Source: Verrucomicrobiia bacterium (lineage in GTDB: Bacteria > Verrucomicrobiota > Verrucomicrobiia > Verrucomicrobiales > Akkermansiaceae). From it: DNA of 44,585 nucleotides. The DNA lies in NCBI GenBank assembly GCA_030431475.1, contig JAUIJD010000038.1, forward strand, positions 1 through 44,585, written 5' to 3'. A model generated the notes under the pieces. The model was not told the DNA's origin, did no database searches, and saw only the letters and a program-made list of their open reading frames with translations. Both the position numbers and the translations under genes were made by a program. Shown in pieces: positions 7,487 to 17,700 of the stretch (positions are counted from its first letter, which is position 1; the number at the start of each line of letters is the position of its first letter).

Positions 7487-9097
7487 CTACTTCTTGCGGG
7501 TTCCCGGCTTCGGATAGACCTTCACGCGGCCGGCCCACTTCTCCCATGCGGCCGACATCTGCTTCACCCGTTGCGGATGCCTGGCCGCGAGGTCGTTCAG
7601 CTCGGTGCCGTCGGCCCTCAGGTTGTAGAGTTCCCACTTCTTGGGGGCGAGCCCTCGGGGCGGGGTCACGCCCCGCCCGACCAGCTTCCACTCGCCGTCA
7701 CGAACGAAGGCGTTGTTTTCATGCTCGATGAAGATCGGCGCCTTCCGGTCGAGCGGTTTGCCGTCGAAGGCGGGGGTGAGCGGGATGCCGTCGTTGGGCA
7801 GGATGTCGTGACCGTCGAGTTTTTTCGGATAGGCGGCACCCGAAACATCCGTCAGGGTGGCCATCACATCGATCAACTGGGCCGGCTCGCGGTACCAGTC
7901 CCGGCCGGGGGAGATGCGGGCCGGCCAGTGGGCGATGAAGGGCGTGTTCGAGCCCCCCTCGTGCGCGAAATGCTTGTAGAGGCGGTAGGGCGTAGCCGAG
8001 GCATTCGCCCAGGCCTTGCCGTAGCTGGGACGGGTGAGCGGCACCTCCGGCGCCCGGTCCTTGATGGGGTCACCGACGCCGAGCAGCGAGACTTCGGCGC
8101 AGGCGCCGTTGTCGGACAGGAAGAGGATCAGCGTGTTGTCGAAGGCGTCGTGCTTCTTCAGCGTCGTGAGCAGATCGCCGATCTTCTGATCCACACGGTC
8201 GATCATGCCGGCGTAGGCGGCCATGCGGAAGCTGCACTCCTCCCTCTGCTTCTCATCGAGGCTGTCCCAGTCGGGCACCTGCGGGTCGCGCGGCGACATC
8301 CTCCAGCCGTCCGGGATCAGGCCCGACGCCTTCTGACGGGCGAAGCGTTGCTCGCGCAGTTGATCCCATCCCATGTCGTAGCGGCCACGGTATTTCTCGA
8401 GCTCCTCGTCGTGAGCGTGGTGCGGCCAGTGGGGCGCGGTGTAGGCGAGGTAGAGGAAGAAGGGCTGCTCGGCAGAATCACCGGCCTTGTGCTCGTCGAT
8501 GAAACGGATCGCGTGGTCGGTGAAGGCGTCGGTGGTGTAGAAGGGGCGGTCGGTGGTGCTCTTCGGTTCGGGATCCGGCTCGTTGCCGTCGTACATGATC
8601 CGCCAGTCGTAGGGATGGAAGAAGTGCGTGGCGCCGGAGATGCAGCCGTAGTAGCGGTCGAAGCCGCGCTGGAGTGGCCAGTCTTTCTTGTCGGAGCCGG
8701 CGAGGTGCCATTTGCCGGTCATGAAGGTCGCGTAGCCGGCGGACTTCGCGACCTCGGCGAGCGTGACGCAGGAGTCGTTGATGTTGCCGGCGTAGGCCGG
8801 CGGACGGTTCTTGAAGTTGGCGTTCTCGCCGGTCATGTGGCCGATGCCCACCTCGTGGGGATGGAGGCCGGTGACGAGGGTCGCGCGGGTCGGGCAGCAG
8901 CGCGCCGAATTGTAGAACTGCGTGAAACGGAGACCGTTCTTCGCCAGCGAGTCGATGTTCGGGGTCTCGATCTCGCCGCCGTAGCAACCGATGTCGGAGT
9001 AGCCCATGTCATCGACCATGATGAGGATGACGTTCGGCTTGTCGGCGGCGGAGGCGGGAAGCAGGAGGGCTGCCAGAAGGATGGAGAGGCGTTTCAT
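7487..9097 (-). CDS. Secreted arylsulfatase (S1 family, S1_4-like)
   Basis: This 536-residue sulfatase has a signal peptide ending near ASA (residue 17), then PNVILIMVDDMG with the paired metal-binding aspartates. The formylglycine motif is C67-C68-P69-T70-R71, where C67 is the residue to be oxidised. GKWHLAG and FLSDNGAC supply further active-site residues. The CYGGEI..TPNID...FYNSARCCPTRA block and ARISPG...YREPAQLIDVMAT are typical of the arylsulfatase A-like group. It should hydrolyse sulfate esters in the periplasm or outside, after activation by a formylglycine-generating enzyme not encoded here. It lies 83 bp downstream of the second GH127 gene (that gap holds a 6-bp stem at 9159-9177) and 4 bp upstream of the beta-helix gene. 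Confidence 0.94.
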   Translation of the reverse strand: MKRLSILLAALLLPASAADKPNVILIMVDDMGYSDIGCYGGEIETPNIDSLAKNGLRFTQFYNSARCCPTRATLVTGLHPHEVGIGHMTGENANFKNRPPAYAGNINDSCVTLAEVAKSAGYATFMTGKWHLAGSDKKDWPLQRGFDRYYGCISGATHFFHPYDWRIMYDGNEPDPEPKSTTDRPFYTTDAFTDHAIRFIDEHKAGDSAEQPFFLYLAYTAPHWPHHAHDEELEKYRGRYDMGWDQLREQRFARQKASGLIPDGWRMSPRDPQVPDWDSLDEKQREECSFRMAAYAGMIDRVDQKIGDLLTTLKKHDAFDNTLILFLSDNGACAEVSLLGVGDPIKDRAPEVPLTRPSYGKAWANASATPYRLYKHFAHEGGSNTPFIAHWPARISPGRDWYREPAQLIDVMATLTDVSGAAYPKKLDGHDILPNDGIPLTPAFDGKPLDRKAPIFIEHENNAFVRDGEWKLVGRGVTPPRGLAPKKWELYNLRADGTELNDLAARHPQRVKQMSAAWEKWAGRVKVYPKPGTRKK

Positions 9098-9180
9098 GGG
9101 TCGGGTGATACGGGGCGGAGCGTGGACTTGTAGCTAGTGATCTTTCGACGCCCCGGGCCGTTGCCGGAATTCAACGGATG

Positions 9181-11622
9181 TCAGCGGACGATCCATTCAA
9201 GCAAACCGGCGGTCGCACCCTTGCGGGGCGTGACTTCGAGGCGGAGGGAGGTCGTTTCGAGTTCCGGAAAAACAAGCGTCTGCAGTTGGTCGGGGTCGGC
9301 GGTTGGGAAGTCGGTTTCAATCGGGAGCCACTGGCCGTCCTGACGATGGAGGAGCCGGAAGCCGGTGGGTAGATCGGCCTTTCCGTGGCTGTCGGGCGGG
9401 GTGACGAACCAATAGAGCGAGCTTTCGCGAAGCACGACGGGCTCGGGGAAATCATACTGGACCCATCGAACGCCGTGGCGGACATCCTCCTGTGTGGTTT
9501 CTCCTTCGAGCGCGCCGGCCCCGACGGGGGCGCCGGGCGTGTCGTCCCAGAGGAAACGGGGCGTTTCCTGGTCGGAGGAGGACTGGGGGAGGAAGCCGTC
9601 GTTGAGGGCCGCGGGCGAGGTCCAGCGGTTGTGACCGGAAGTGGTGATCTTTGCCCGGGTGTAGGTCGCGCCGGAACTCTCCGGCCAGGCGGCCTCCGGC
9701 GCGGTGGCGAGCCAGACGCGCATCGGCTGTCGCCCGCGGTGGGCCCAGGCGTAGTAGGGGATGGCGGTGAGCTCGTGGGGCGTGGATTCGGTGGCGGTGG
9801 CGTCGGCATTCCACGAGAGCGCCTCGACCTTGCCGGCGACGGTGACGACGCCCCCGAGCAGGTCGGGGCGATCTTGGGCCGTGAACGATGCGGCGGAGGG
9901 AACGATCAGATGGTGGACGTGGCCGTCGTTGTCGGACCCCTCGGCGGCATAGACGATGGGACCCCGCATCAGGGCGACACGGTTGCGGCAGGCATCGACC
10001 TTCGGATGGGCGACGACCCTGCGGACGGGCATCGGGAGATCGAGGACGACGCGGTCGCCGGCTTTCCACTCGCGCGCTAGCCGGATGTAGCCTTTCTCGT
10101 CGGGGTCGAGCGGCCTCGTTTCGCCGGCGACGGTCAGGGTGGGGGTGACTTCGACCGCGTCGGCGTAGCGGTAGAGGTCGGAGGGGAAGGGCTTCTCGAG
10201 CCAGCCCGGCAGGCGCAGGGCGAGGGTGAAGTCGGCTTCGGTGCCGACGACGATCTCGACCTTCCCGTCCCACGGGTAGCGGGATTTCTGCGTGAGTTTC
10301 ACGTTTTCTCCGGCGACCTCCGTCTCGATGGAGTGGCTGCCGTAGAGGTTCACGTGGACGGTGTCCTCGTGGGTGGCGTAGGCGAGCGACGGGACCTGCG
10401 GCAGGAAGCGGACGACATTCGGCGGGCAGCAGGCGCAGCGGAACCAGGGCGAGCGCGAGTGACCGGAAGGAGAGGTGAGCTTGTTCGGATAGAAGAAGGC
10501 GTCGCCCTCCATCGAGATGCCCGAGAGGAAGGAGTTGTAGAGACAGCGTTCGAGGATCTCGACATATCTCGCGTCGCCCTCGAGCTGGAACATGCGTTGC
10601 TGCCAGAGAATGTTGGCGATGGACGAGCAGGTTTCGTTGTAGGCGCCGAGGTTGGGGAGCTGGTATTCGCCGGAGAAGCCCTCGCCCGAGCCGCCGCCGA
10701 TGCCGCCGGTGGGGTAGAGCTTCTTCTCCGCGACATTGTCCCAAAGAGAGTGGAGGGCATCGCGGTAGGGCTGGATGTCCTTGACCACGGCGACGTCGGC
10801 CATGGCCATGTACTGGTAGGCGGCGCGGACGGCGTGACCGACGGCTTCGTCCTGGGCGGCGACCGGTTTGTGGTCCTGGAAATAGGCGCCCCAGTCCCTT
10901 TCGCGATCTCCGGAGATGCGGCCCCGCTGCTCGAGAAACCAGTGGGAGAGGTCGGCGTAGCGCGTCTCGCCGGTCACCTCGTAGAGCTTCATCAGACCGA
11001 TCTCGATCTGCTGATGCCCGGAAGGCAGCTCGAGCTTGCCGGGGCCGAAGTGGGCATCGATGCAGTCGGCGGCGTTGATGGCGACGTCGAGCAACGGGCG
11101 CTTGCCGGTCTGCTCGAAATGCACGGCGCCCGCCTCGATCAGGTGGCCCATGCAGTAGGTCTCGTGGCTTTCCCGCTCGTGCCGCCACTTCTCGCCGAAG
11201 ACGATTCCTTTCACCGGCTGCACCGGGTCGTGGGCGACCTGCATGACAGTATAGAGATAGCCATCGTCCTCCTGCGCCTCGGCGAAGGTGGCGATGAGCC
11301 GGTCGAGATAGGCGGCCAGCTTCGGATCGTCTTTCTGGCCGAGGATGCGTGCGGCGCCCTCGATGACCTTGTGGACGTCGGAATCGTCGAAACGGAGACC
11401 TTGGTAGAAACCGTCCTTTTCACCGGCGGCCTTGCGGAAGTTGTCGAGACGCCCGGTGGTCTCGCACTGCTCGAAGTCGTGCCACACGGTCACCCGCCGG
11501 TTGGTCTCGAGGCGGGGATGCCAGAAGTCGGTCTCGGCGACGGTGACTTCTTCGACAGGGTCGAAAGGATAGGGGATCTCGGCGGCGAGAACTCCGGGCA
11601 AAAGCAGAAGCAGCAATCTCAT
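9181..11622 (-). CDS. Second GH127-family glycoside hydrolase, secreted
   Basis: I start this gene at the ATG whose A is base 11622, because a signal peptide (MRLLLLLLPGVLA) begins there. The stop TGA of the upstream sulfatase overlaps it as ATGA. The open frame extends further upstream only as a shadow. The 813-residue product has GH127 signatures: VIEGAARIL, EDDGYLY, HETYCMGHLIEAG, the catalytic/zinc residues E330 and C332 (NETC), and C398/C399 in CACCPPNV. The C-terminal ~150 residues form a discoidin-like beta-sandwich (WVQYDFPEPVVL...). It is clearly divergent from the GH127 at 2846-5296, so the two probably act on different linkages or at different steps. Translational coupling to an S1_7-type sulfatase suggests that desulfation and glycoside cleavage occur on the same oligosaccharide. 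Confidence 0.93.
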   Translation of the reverse strand: MRLLLLLLPGVLAAEIPYPFDPVEEVTVAETDFWHPRLETNRRVTVWHDFEQCETTGRLDNFRKAAGEKDGFYQGLRFDDSDVHKVIEGAARILGQKDDPKLAAYLDRLIATFAEAQEDDGYLYTVMQVAHDPVQPVKGIVFGEKWRHERESHETYCMGHLIEAGAVHFEQTGKRPLLDVAINAADCIDAHFGPGKLELPSGHQQIEIGLMKLYEVTGETRYADLSHWFLEQRGRISGDRERDWGAYFQDHKPVAAQDEAVGHAVRAAYQYMAMADVAVVKDIQPYRDALHSLWDNVAEKKLYPTGGIGGGSGEGFSGEYQLPNLGAYNETCSSIANILWQQRMFQLEGDARYVEILERCLYNSFLSGISMEGDAFFYPNKLTSPSGHSRSPWFRCACCPPNVVRFLPQVPSLAYATHEDTVHVNLYGSHSIETEVAGENVKLTQKSRYPWDGKVEIVVGTEADFTLALRLPGWLEKPFPSDLYRYADAVEVTPTLTVAGETRPLDPDEKGYIRLAREWKAGDRVVLDLPMPVRRVVAHPKVDACRNRVALMRGPIVYAAEGSDNDGHVHHLIVPSAASFTAQDRPDLLGGVVTVAGKVEALSWNADATATESTPHELTAIPYYAWAHRGRQPMRVWLATAPEAAWPESSGATYTRAKITTSGHNRWTSPAALNDGFLPQSSSDQETPRFLWDDTPGAPVGAGALEGETTQEDVRHGVRWVQYDFPEPVVLRESSLYWFVTPPDSHGKADLPTGFRLLHRQDGQWLPIETDFPTADPDQLQTLVFPELETTSLRLEVTPRKGATAGLLEWIVR

Positions 11623-13052
11623 GGCTCGGTGGAACGCACGGCCTGGCGGAGCTTGGCGTCGAGTTGGGCATCGAGCTTCCGGATCCGCTCCTGCTGTGCC
11701 TCCTCGCCGGCGAGGTTGTGCTTGCCGAGCGGATCCTTCTCGAGGTCGAGAAGAAGCCGCTCCGTGCCGTGCTCGTCCGTCTTCCAACGGACGTAGTAAT
11801 GGGTGGCGGTGGTGATCGCGTCGCCCGGTCCGAAGCGGGTGTAGGCGTGGTCGCGGTGGGAGGCGGACGGATCTTTGAGAACCTTGGCGAAGGAGCGGCC
11901 GTCGATGCCATCGGCCTCGATCCCGGCGAGTTCGCAGAGGGTGGCGTGGATATCGACGAACTCGACGAAGGTTTCGGCGGCCTGGCCCTTCGCGATGCCC
12001 GGACCGCGCATCCACAGCGCGGTGCGCAGCGCTTCGGGCAAAAGCTGGTTCTTCGCCCACTCGTTGTGCTCGCCGAGCAACCAGCCGTGGTCGCCGAGGA
12101 CGACGACCACGGTGTTCTCCTCCAGGCCGAGTTCGGCGAGCCTGTCGAGGATGCGGCCGGTGAGGTCGTCGGCGTGGGTCACGCAGGCGTAGTAGCCCTG
12201 GCGCATGTGCCGGTGGTAGAGATCTTTGTTGTAAGGAAGCGTCTTGGACAGCGCATGGTTCATCGTCACGTAAGCGAACTGCTCGCGGATCTGGCGCAAT
12301 GCCTGCGGGGCCGGAGCGGGGCGCTCGCGCCACTCGGCGAGTTCGATCTTCGGCAGCTTGTAGGGTTCCCAGGCCGACTCGGGTGCGTAGAAGGGCATGT
12401 GCGGCTTGGCGAAGCCGCAGGCGATGAAAAAGGGATCCTCGCCTTTCGACAGACGCTCGAGGTCGTCCATGGTCTTCTTCGCGATCAGACCGTCGTGGCT
12501 TTCCATCGGGTCGATCCGGCTCTTCTCGAACATCGGGACCTTCTTCACCCGCTTGCCGTTGTTCGGGTTGCGGCGGGTCGCGGTCGAGGTCTTGATGAAG
12601 GCGACGGTCTCCTCGTTGTAGTAGGTGCGGCCGCTGGTCTTCGGGCGCCATGAGGGTTCGGACCATGAGCGGTCGGCGGTGTCGTCCTTGTGGTGGAAGA
12701 CCTTGCCGTTGGAGACGGTCACGTAGCCGGCCTCCTTGAAACGCTGGGGCAGGGTCTTCATCTCCGGCGCGTCCTTCTCGGCGTAGCACTTGAAATTCGG
12801 GAAACGCTTCGCCGTCGGATAGCGCGAGGTCATCAGGCTGGCGCGGGAAGCCCCGCAGGTCGGAACCTGGCAGTAGGCGTGCTCGAAGCGCATCCCGGCT
12901 GCGGCGAGCCGGTCGAAATTCGGCGTGTGCATGTGCGACTCGCCGTAGTCGCGGGTCATCGGCTTGAGGTCGTCGATGTAGAGGAGCAGCACGTTGGGCC
13001 GATCGGCGGCATGGGCCGCACCGAGAAGGAGGAGAAACAGGAGGGTCTTCAT
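11619..13052 (-). CDS. Secreted sulfatase, iduronate-2-sulfatase-like (S1_7-like)
   Basis: The 477-residue protein has a signal peptide to about residue 16, then DRPNVLLLYIDDLKP with the metal-binding DD. The formylglycine motif is C66-G67-A68-S69-R70, a CxASR variant in place of the commoner CxPSR. SNGKVFHH, GFAKPHMPFYAP and LGDHGWLLGEHNEW are characteristic of the iduronate-2-sulfatase-like subfamily (S1_7), members of which also act on algal sulfated polysaccharides. The start lies 12 bp after the stop of the S1_8-like sulfatase and the stop overlaps the GH127 start as ATGA, so it is in the middle of an operon. Exact sulfate position and sugar cannot be read from the sequence. Confidence 0.93.
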   Translation of the reverse strand: MKTLLFLLLLGAAHAADRPNVLLLYIDDLKPMTRDYGESHMHTPNFDRLAAAGMRFEHAYCQVPTCGASRASLMTSRYPTAKRFPNFKCYAEKDAPEMKTLPQRFKEAGYVTVSNGKVFHHKDDTADRSWSEPSWRPKTSGRTYYNEETVAFIKTSTATRRNPNNGKRVKKVPMFEKSRIDPMESHDGLIAKKTMDDLERLSKGEDPFFIACGFAKPHMPFYAPESAWEPYKLPKIELAEWRERPAPAPQALRQIREQFAYVTMNHALSKTLPYNKDLYHRHMRQGYYACVTHADDLTGRILDRLAELGLEENTVVVVLGDHGWLLGEHNEWAKNQLLPEALRTALWMRGPGIAKGQAAETFVEFVDIHATLCELAGIEADGIDGRSFAKVLKDPSASHRDHAYTRFGPGDAITTATHYYVRWKTDEHGTERLLLDLEKDPLGKHNLAGEEAQQERIRKLDAQLDAKLRQAVRSTEP

Positions 13053-13064
13053 CGCAGGGGGTGC

Positions 13065-14516
13065 TCAGTTCTTCCGGTTCGGCTTGGGCTTGCTAGGGGA
13101 ACCGTGTTCCTTGGCCCAGGCCTTGTAGTCGGCATTGCCGCTGAGCATGCGGGTGTAGGCCGCCATCTCCGTCGCCGTGCCCTTGTCGCCCTGCGACTCC
13201 ATCCAGGCGTGGAGCTGCTTCTTCATGGCAGCGATGCGCTCGGCCTGCGTGGGATCCTCGGCGAGGTTCTTGATCTCGTGAGGATCCGCGGCGAGGTCGT
13301 AGAACTCGACCGCGGGACGTTTGGCAAAGCGTCCGAGCACCCATTGCGCGTGTTCGTCCCCCTGGCCGGCCCGCTGCTCCCAGCTCTTGAACCAGGGCGT
13401 CCGGTTGATGCTGTTGAAGAAGGTTGCGTCGGGGTCGAGGTTGAGGATCAGCTTGTAGCGCTCGTCACGGATGGAGCGGATGCCGTAGTGATCCGGGCCG
13501 TGGTAGATCCCGCGGGTCGTCTGGAGGCCGAAGACGTGGTCCTTGTGGGTGTCGGTCTTGCCTTCGAGGAGATCCAGGAAGCTCCGGCCGTCGAGATCCT
13601 CGGCGGGCGTGCCGCCGGCGGCCTGGACGAAGGTCGGGGTGATATCGACGTATTCCACCATGGCATCGGTCGTCGATCCCGGCTTCACCCGTCCGGGCCA
13701 GCGGACCAGCATGGCCGACTGGAGACCCGCGTCGTAGCACGACCACTTGGCGAAGGGGAAGTTGTTGCCCTGCTCGGAGACGACCATCACCAGGGTGTCC
13801 TCGGCATGGCCGTGTTTCTCGAGAAGCTCGAGCAGGCGCCCGACCTCCTGGTCGAAGAAGCTGATCTCGGCGAGGTAGTTGACGTAGGCCTCACGGGTGT
13901 CCGGGGTATCGACCATGTACGGGCGGAGCTTCAATTGGTCGGCCTGGTAGTGCTCCCGGAACTCCTTGCCCTTGTTCCAGGGCGTGTGCGGCTCGTTGGA
14001 GCAGGCGAAGAGGGCGAAGGGTTTTTCGTTTTCCGCCGAATCGGCGAGGAGCTCATCGACGGCGTCGAAGTCGATGATCGATTCGGACTGTTTTCCGGAC
14101 CGGTTGCTCGAGGTCTCGAAGGGGAACACCTTGCGCGGGCCGACGTGGCTCTTGCCGTTGAGCGCGACCCGATAGCCCAGCGGCTGGAGGTGGTGGACGA
14201 TGCTCTTGACGTGGTCGTAGGCGAAGGTGTGGTTCGGCCAGGCGCCGCTCTTCACCGGATAGAGCCCGGTGTAGATGCTGTGCCGCGTGGGCGAACACAT
14301 CGGAGCGGTCTGGAAGCAGGCGTCGAATTTCATGCCTTGGCGGGCCAGACGATCCATGTTCGGCGTGTGGGCCTGCCCACCGTAGGTCCCGATGTCACGG
14401 AAGGTGCAGTCGTCGGCAATGACGAAGAGGAGGTTGGGGCGCTCCGTTTCCCCGGCGGCGAGGCCGGGGAGGCTGGCGAGACACAGGAGAGCGAGAACGA
14501 GTGAGGTGGGATTCAT
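13065..14516 (-). CDS. Secreted sulfatase, N-sulfoglucosamine sulfohydrolase-like (S1_8-like)
   Basis: I choose the ATG at 14516, which gives a signal peptide (MNPTSLVLALLCLASLPGLAA) and 483 residues; an ATG 15 codons upstream would put a charged, proline-rich tail in front of it. RPNLLFVIADDC holds metal ligands. The formylglycine motif is C74-S75-P76-T77-R78 and is followed by HSIYTGLYP. LNGKSHVGPRKVFPFE and CSNEPHTPWNKG resemble heparan N-sulfatase (SGSH) and bacterial S1_8 enzymes. This is the first gene of a five-gene set reading sulfatase, sulfatase, GH127, sulfatase, beta-helix protein. The 207 bp before it (14517-14723) hold no gene I can recognise and may contain its promoter. Confidence 0.93.
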   Translation of the reverse strand: MNPTSLVLALLCLASLPGLAAGETERPNLLFVIADDCTFRDIGTYGGQAHTPNMDRLARQGMKFDACFQTAPMCSPTRHSIYTGLYPVKSGAWPNHTFAYDHVKSIVHHLQPLGYRVALNGKSHVGPRKVFPFETSSNRSGKQSESIIDFDAVDELLADSAENEKPFALFACSNEPHTPWNKGKEFREHYQADQLKLRPYMVDTPDTREAYVNYLAEISFFDQEVGRLLELLEKHGHAEDTLVMVVSEQGNNFPFAKWSCYDAGLQSAMLVRWPGRVKPGSTTDAMVEYVDITPTFVQAAGGTPAEDLDGRSFLDLLEGKTDTHKDHVFGLQTTRGIYHGPDHYGIRSIRDERYKLILNLDPDATFFNSINRTPWFKSWEQRAGQGDEHAQWVLGRFAKRPAVEFYDLAADPHEIKNLAEDPTQAERIAAMKKQLHAWMESQGDKGTATEMAAYTRMLSGNADYKAWAKEHGSPSKPKPNRKN

Positions 14517-14723
14517 TGAATGGGGTATGGTCGGTGCGGGCGATGGTGGATCGCCCTTCAAGCGGCTCCCGAAGGGATTTTGTGGCCGAGCGATCTGTTC
14601 CGCCTTGATTGCGTCGGTTGTCCTCGATCAAACGAAGGGATTCATGCCGGCCTGTCGGGAAAGGCCGCATCTCCACCTCCGGTTCTTCTTCAGGGAATCT
14701 CGCGCTCCGGCGGTAGCCATCTT

Positions 14724-17700
14724 CTACGGCTGGGAACGTTGGCGCACGAAGCGCATGTCGTTCCCGAGGGGGATGGCGATGACGATCTCGCGGATGCCGG
14801 GGGCCACATCGGTGGATGAAACGATGGTGAAGGACGAGGGCTGCCAGTCGTCGAGGTCGTCCGAGGTCTCGAAGACATAGCCCAGTGTGGGGTCGTCGGT
14901 GCGGCGGAGGTAGGTGGCACGCAGCTCGCCCTCGTTGTCGAGTCGGGTGAGCTGGGTCGGCTGACCGCGGTCGGCGGGGTCGAGCGGGTCGGAGACCAGC
15001 TCGTATTCATGGCGGTTGATCACGCCATCGAGATCATCGTCGTCGCCGGGATCTCCGACCAGGCCGAACGACTCGGCCCAGACGACGTAGGGATCGGTCG
15101 CCGGGAGAGGGGCGATGGCGAGCTTGTCCAAGATCATGCCGTCGGACTGGCGGCAGCTTAGAGCGATGAAGTTCGCGTCGGTGGCGGACCAGTTGAACAC
15201 GGACTGGGCAACTTCGAGGTCGTCGAGAAAAACGGTGACCTCGACCGGGGCGCCGGCGGTGAAACTGGTGCAGCGGAACTCGGCACGGAGTCGTCCGCCC
15301 GTGGGCGCCTCGACGGAAGTCTGCGTGCCGCCGATGGTTGCTTGCTGAAAGAGCTGAATCGAGCCGTCGTCGTTCGGACTCCATGCGACGAAACAGTCCG
15401 CGACGCCGGGAGTGGAGCCATCGAAGCGGCCGCACGGCCCGCTGGAGCTGTTGAAATCCTGGGCGAGGGCGGAGAGTTCGGCGGCGGTAAGGCCAACTCC
15501 GAATCCGCACCAACGGTCCGTATCCGTGGCGGTGCCGAGGTCGTTGATGTCCATGGCGACGCTGAATCCACCGTTCTCGAGGATGTCGGCGTCGATGAAG
15601 TTGTGGTCCAGTCCGACCACGCTGGAGTTGGAGCCATAGGCCATGTGGAGGCCGCCGGAGAGCACCTGGGTCAGTTCGTCCGTGGCTTCGACTTCGAGGT
15701 AGGTGATCGGCGCGTGGCGCCCGCTCATGCCCGAGGGAGAGGCGTCGAGGTCGGTGCTGTCGTCGCGCGTGAACGAGTCCGCAAAAAGGGCGTTGGAGAG
15801 CGGGCGGATCACGAGATTGTCCACGGCCATGCCGTTCTCCTGACGGGCGCTGAGAGCGAGATAGTTGGCGGACGAGTCACTCCAGGCGAAGCTGTCGCTG
15901 GCCAGTTCGACGCCATTGAAGAAGATCGTTACATCGACGGGGGCACCGGTTGCGAAGTGGTCGAAGCGGAATTCCGCGCTGAGCACCCCACCGGTCGGCG
16001 CCGGGACGGTGAGCTGGGTGCCGCCGGTGCTGGATTCCTTGAACCACTGGACCGCGCCACCGCCATTCGGCGTCCAATCGAGATAGAAATCGGCGGTGCC
16101 CCCCACGGAGCCATCGAAGCGTCCGCGCGGGCCGTTTGCGCTGCCGAAGTCGAAGTCGAGCGCGGCCAGTTCCTCGGCGGAAAGCCCGACGCCGAATCCG
16201 CAGAATCGATCAGGGTCGGTGAGGGTCCCTAGATCCGCGATCTCCATGGAGACGCGGAAACCGCCGGCGGCGAGGATCTCCGGGCCGACGAAGTTCTGGC
16301 TGGGGAGGCCGAGGACGCTGGCACCGCCGTTGCGGTGGGCGAGGTAAACGCGTCCGGCGCGGACCTGGGTGTCCGCGGGCTCGAGTTCGACTTCGACGTA
16401 GGTGGCGGGGCCGAAGGTGCCCCGGGTGCCTGCTCCGGAACGTCCGGTTTCGGTGCTGTCGGGGCGTTCGAAAGAGTCCGTCAGGAGGGCCTCGCCGTCC
16501 GGCTCGGGGATCGTCACCGTGACGTTGTCGAGGTAGCCCAGATAGTCGTCGGCATCGCTCGGATCGAAGATCTCCAGAAAGACGCCTTCGGCGCGGGTCG
16601 CATCGGGGAAGCTGCTGGAGGTGAGATCGACGGGGAGGGTGCCACCGCGGGTCTCGTTGGTTTCGAGGTTGGTGAGCTGCCAGTCGAGAAGGTAGTCGCC
16701 CGGCGCGACGGCCTGAAAGGTTCCGCGGAAGCGCTGCCATGCGTCTGGGCCGAAGTTCGTCACCGTCTGGTCTTCCCCGGAGAGGCGGATCAGGCCGTCT
16801 CGGTCGTTGCGGATGAACGTGGATCGTTCGCCGCCGCCGCTCCCGACCAGGGCGACGCGCACCGAGTCGCCGTCGTCGCTTCCGTCGGCACCCGAATAGA
16901 AGTCGAACTCCAGATGCATCCCGTCGATCTCCACGGCTCGGCCGAAGAACCCGGTCCACGCGTTCGAGTTGCTCGCGACGTTCCCGCCGCGGAGGACCCG
17001 GGCGGAGACATTTCCGAAGGATTCGGGATTTGTCCGGACGTCGGCGGAGCCGCTCTCGAACAGATACGAGCCGCCGATGTTGGCACCACCGAGGGCCGGA
17101 TTGTCGCCCACGGACTCATCCTCGAAGTCTTCGTGAAACACGACGGCCCCGGGCCCGGCGAGGCGGGAGAGTTGGAGGATTTCCCCCTTGCCAAGAACCT
17201 TGCTAGAGATCCGGACCTCGTCGATGGCGCCAGCCACGAAGGCGTTCCCCGGCAACAGCGAGCCGATCGACAGCTCGGAAGCAGCGAGCCGCGGTCCGGT
17301 CGGTCCGGTGGTTTCAGCCGCGAGATTGCCGTTGATGAAAAGCCGCATCCCGCCGCTGTCGGAGCTGCGGGTGGCGGCGACATGGGTCCAGCCCCCGTTG
17401 GTGGCGATCGGCCCCGAAAGAAGGGTCGTATCGGGAGCGCCGACGCCGAAGGCGATCCGGTCGCCGAGCAGCGAGACGCCGAAGTCCGAGGTGACGCCGG
17501 CGATTTCCCCATCGACCAGGCCGGCTCCCTGATACCACTGCGTGCCACCTCCGCTGATCACCGATGGGCCGTCCGGGCGGACCCAGAAGGCGATCGAGAA
17601 GTCCTCGTCAACGGGTTTGGGAATCGTCACGGAGGCATCGACGCCATTCAGCAGCAGGGCGTCGTCGAGGCGGCCCGGGCCGAAGGACGGCGCTCCGGAC

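Noticed and set aside
9159-9177. Rho-independent terminator after the second GH127
   Set aside because: There is a 6-bp stem (CCGTTG/CAACGG) but no T-tract on the transcribed side, and the downstream sulfatase appears to belong to the same gene set.
11623-12789. Upstream extension of the second GH127 frame into the sulfatase gene
   Set aside because: It overlaps a real sulfatase in another frame, is arginine-rich, and lacks domains; the signal peptide and ATGA overlap fix the start at 11622.
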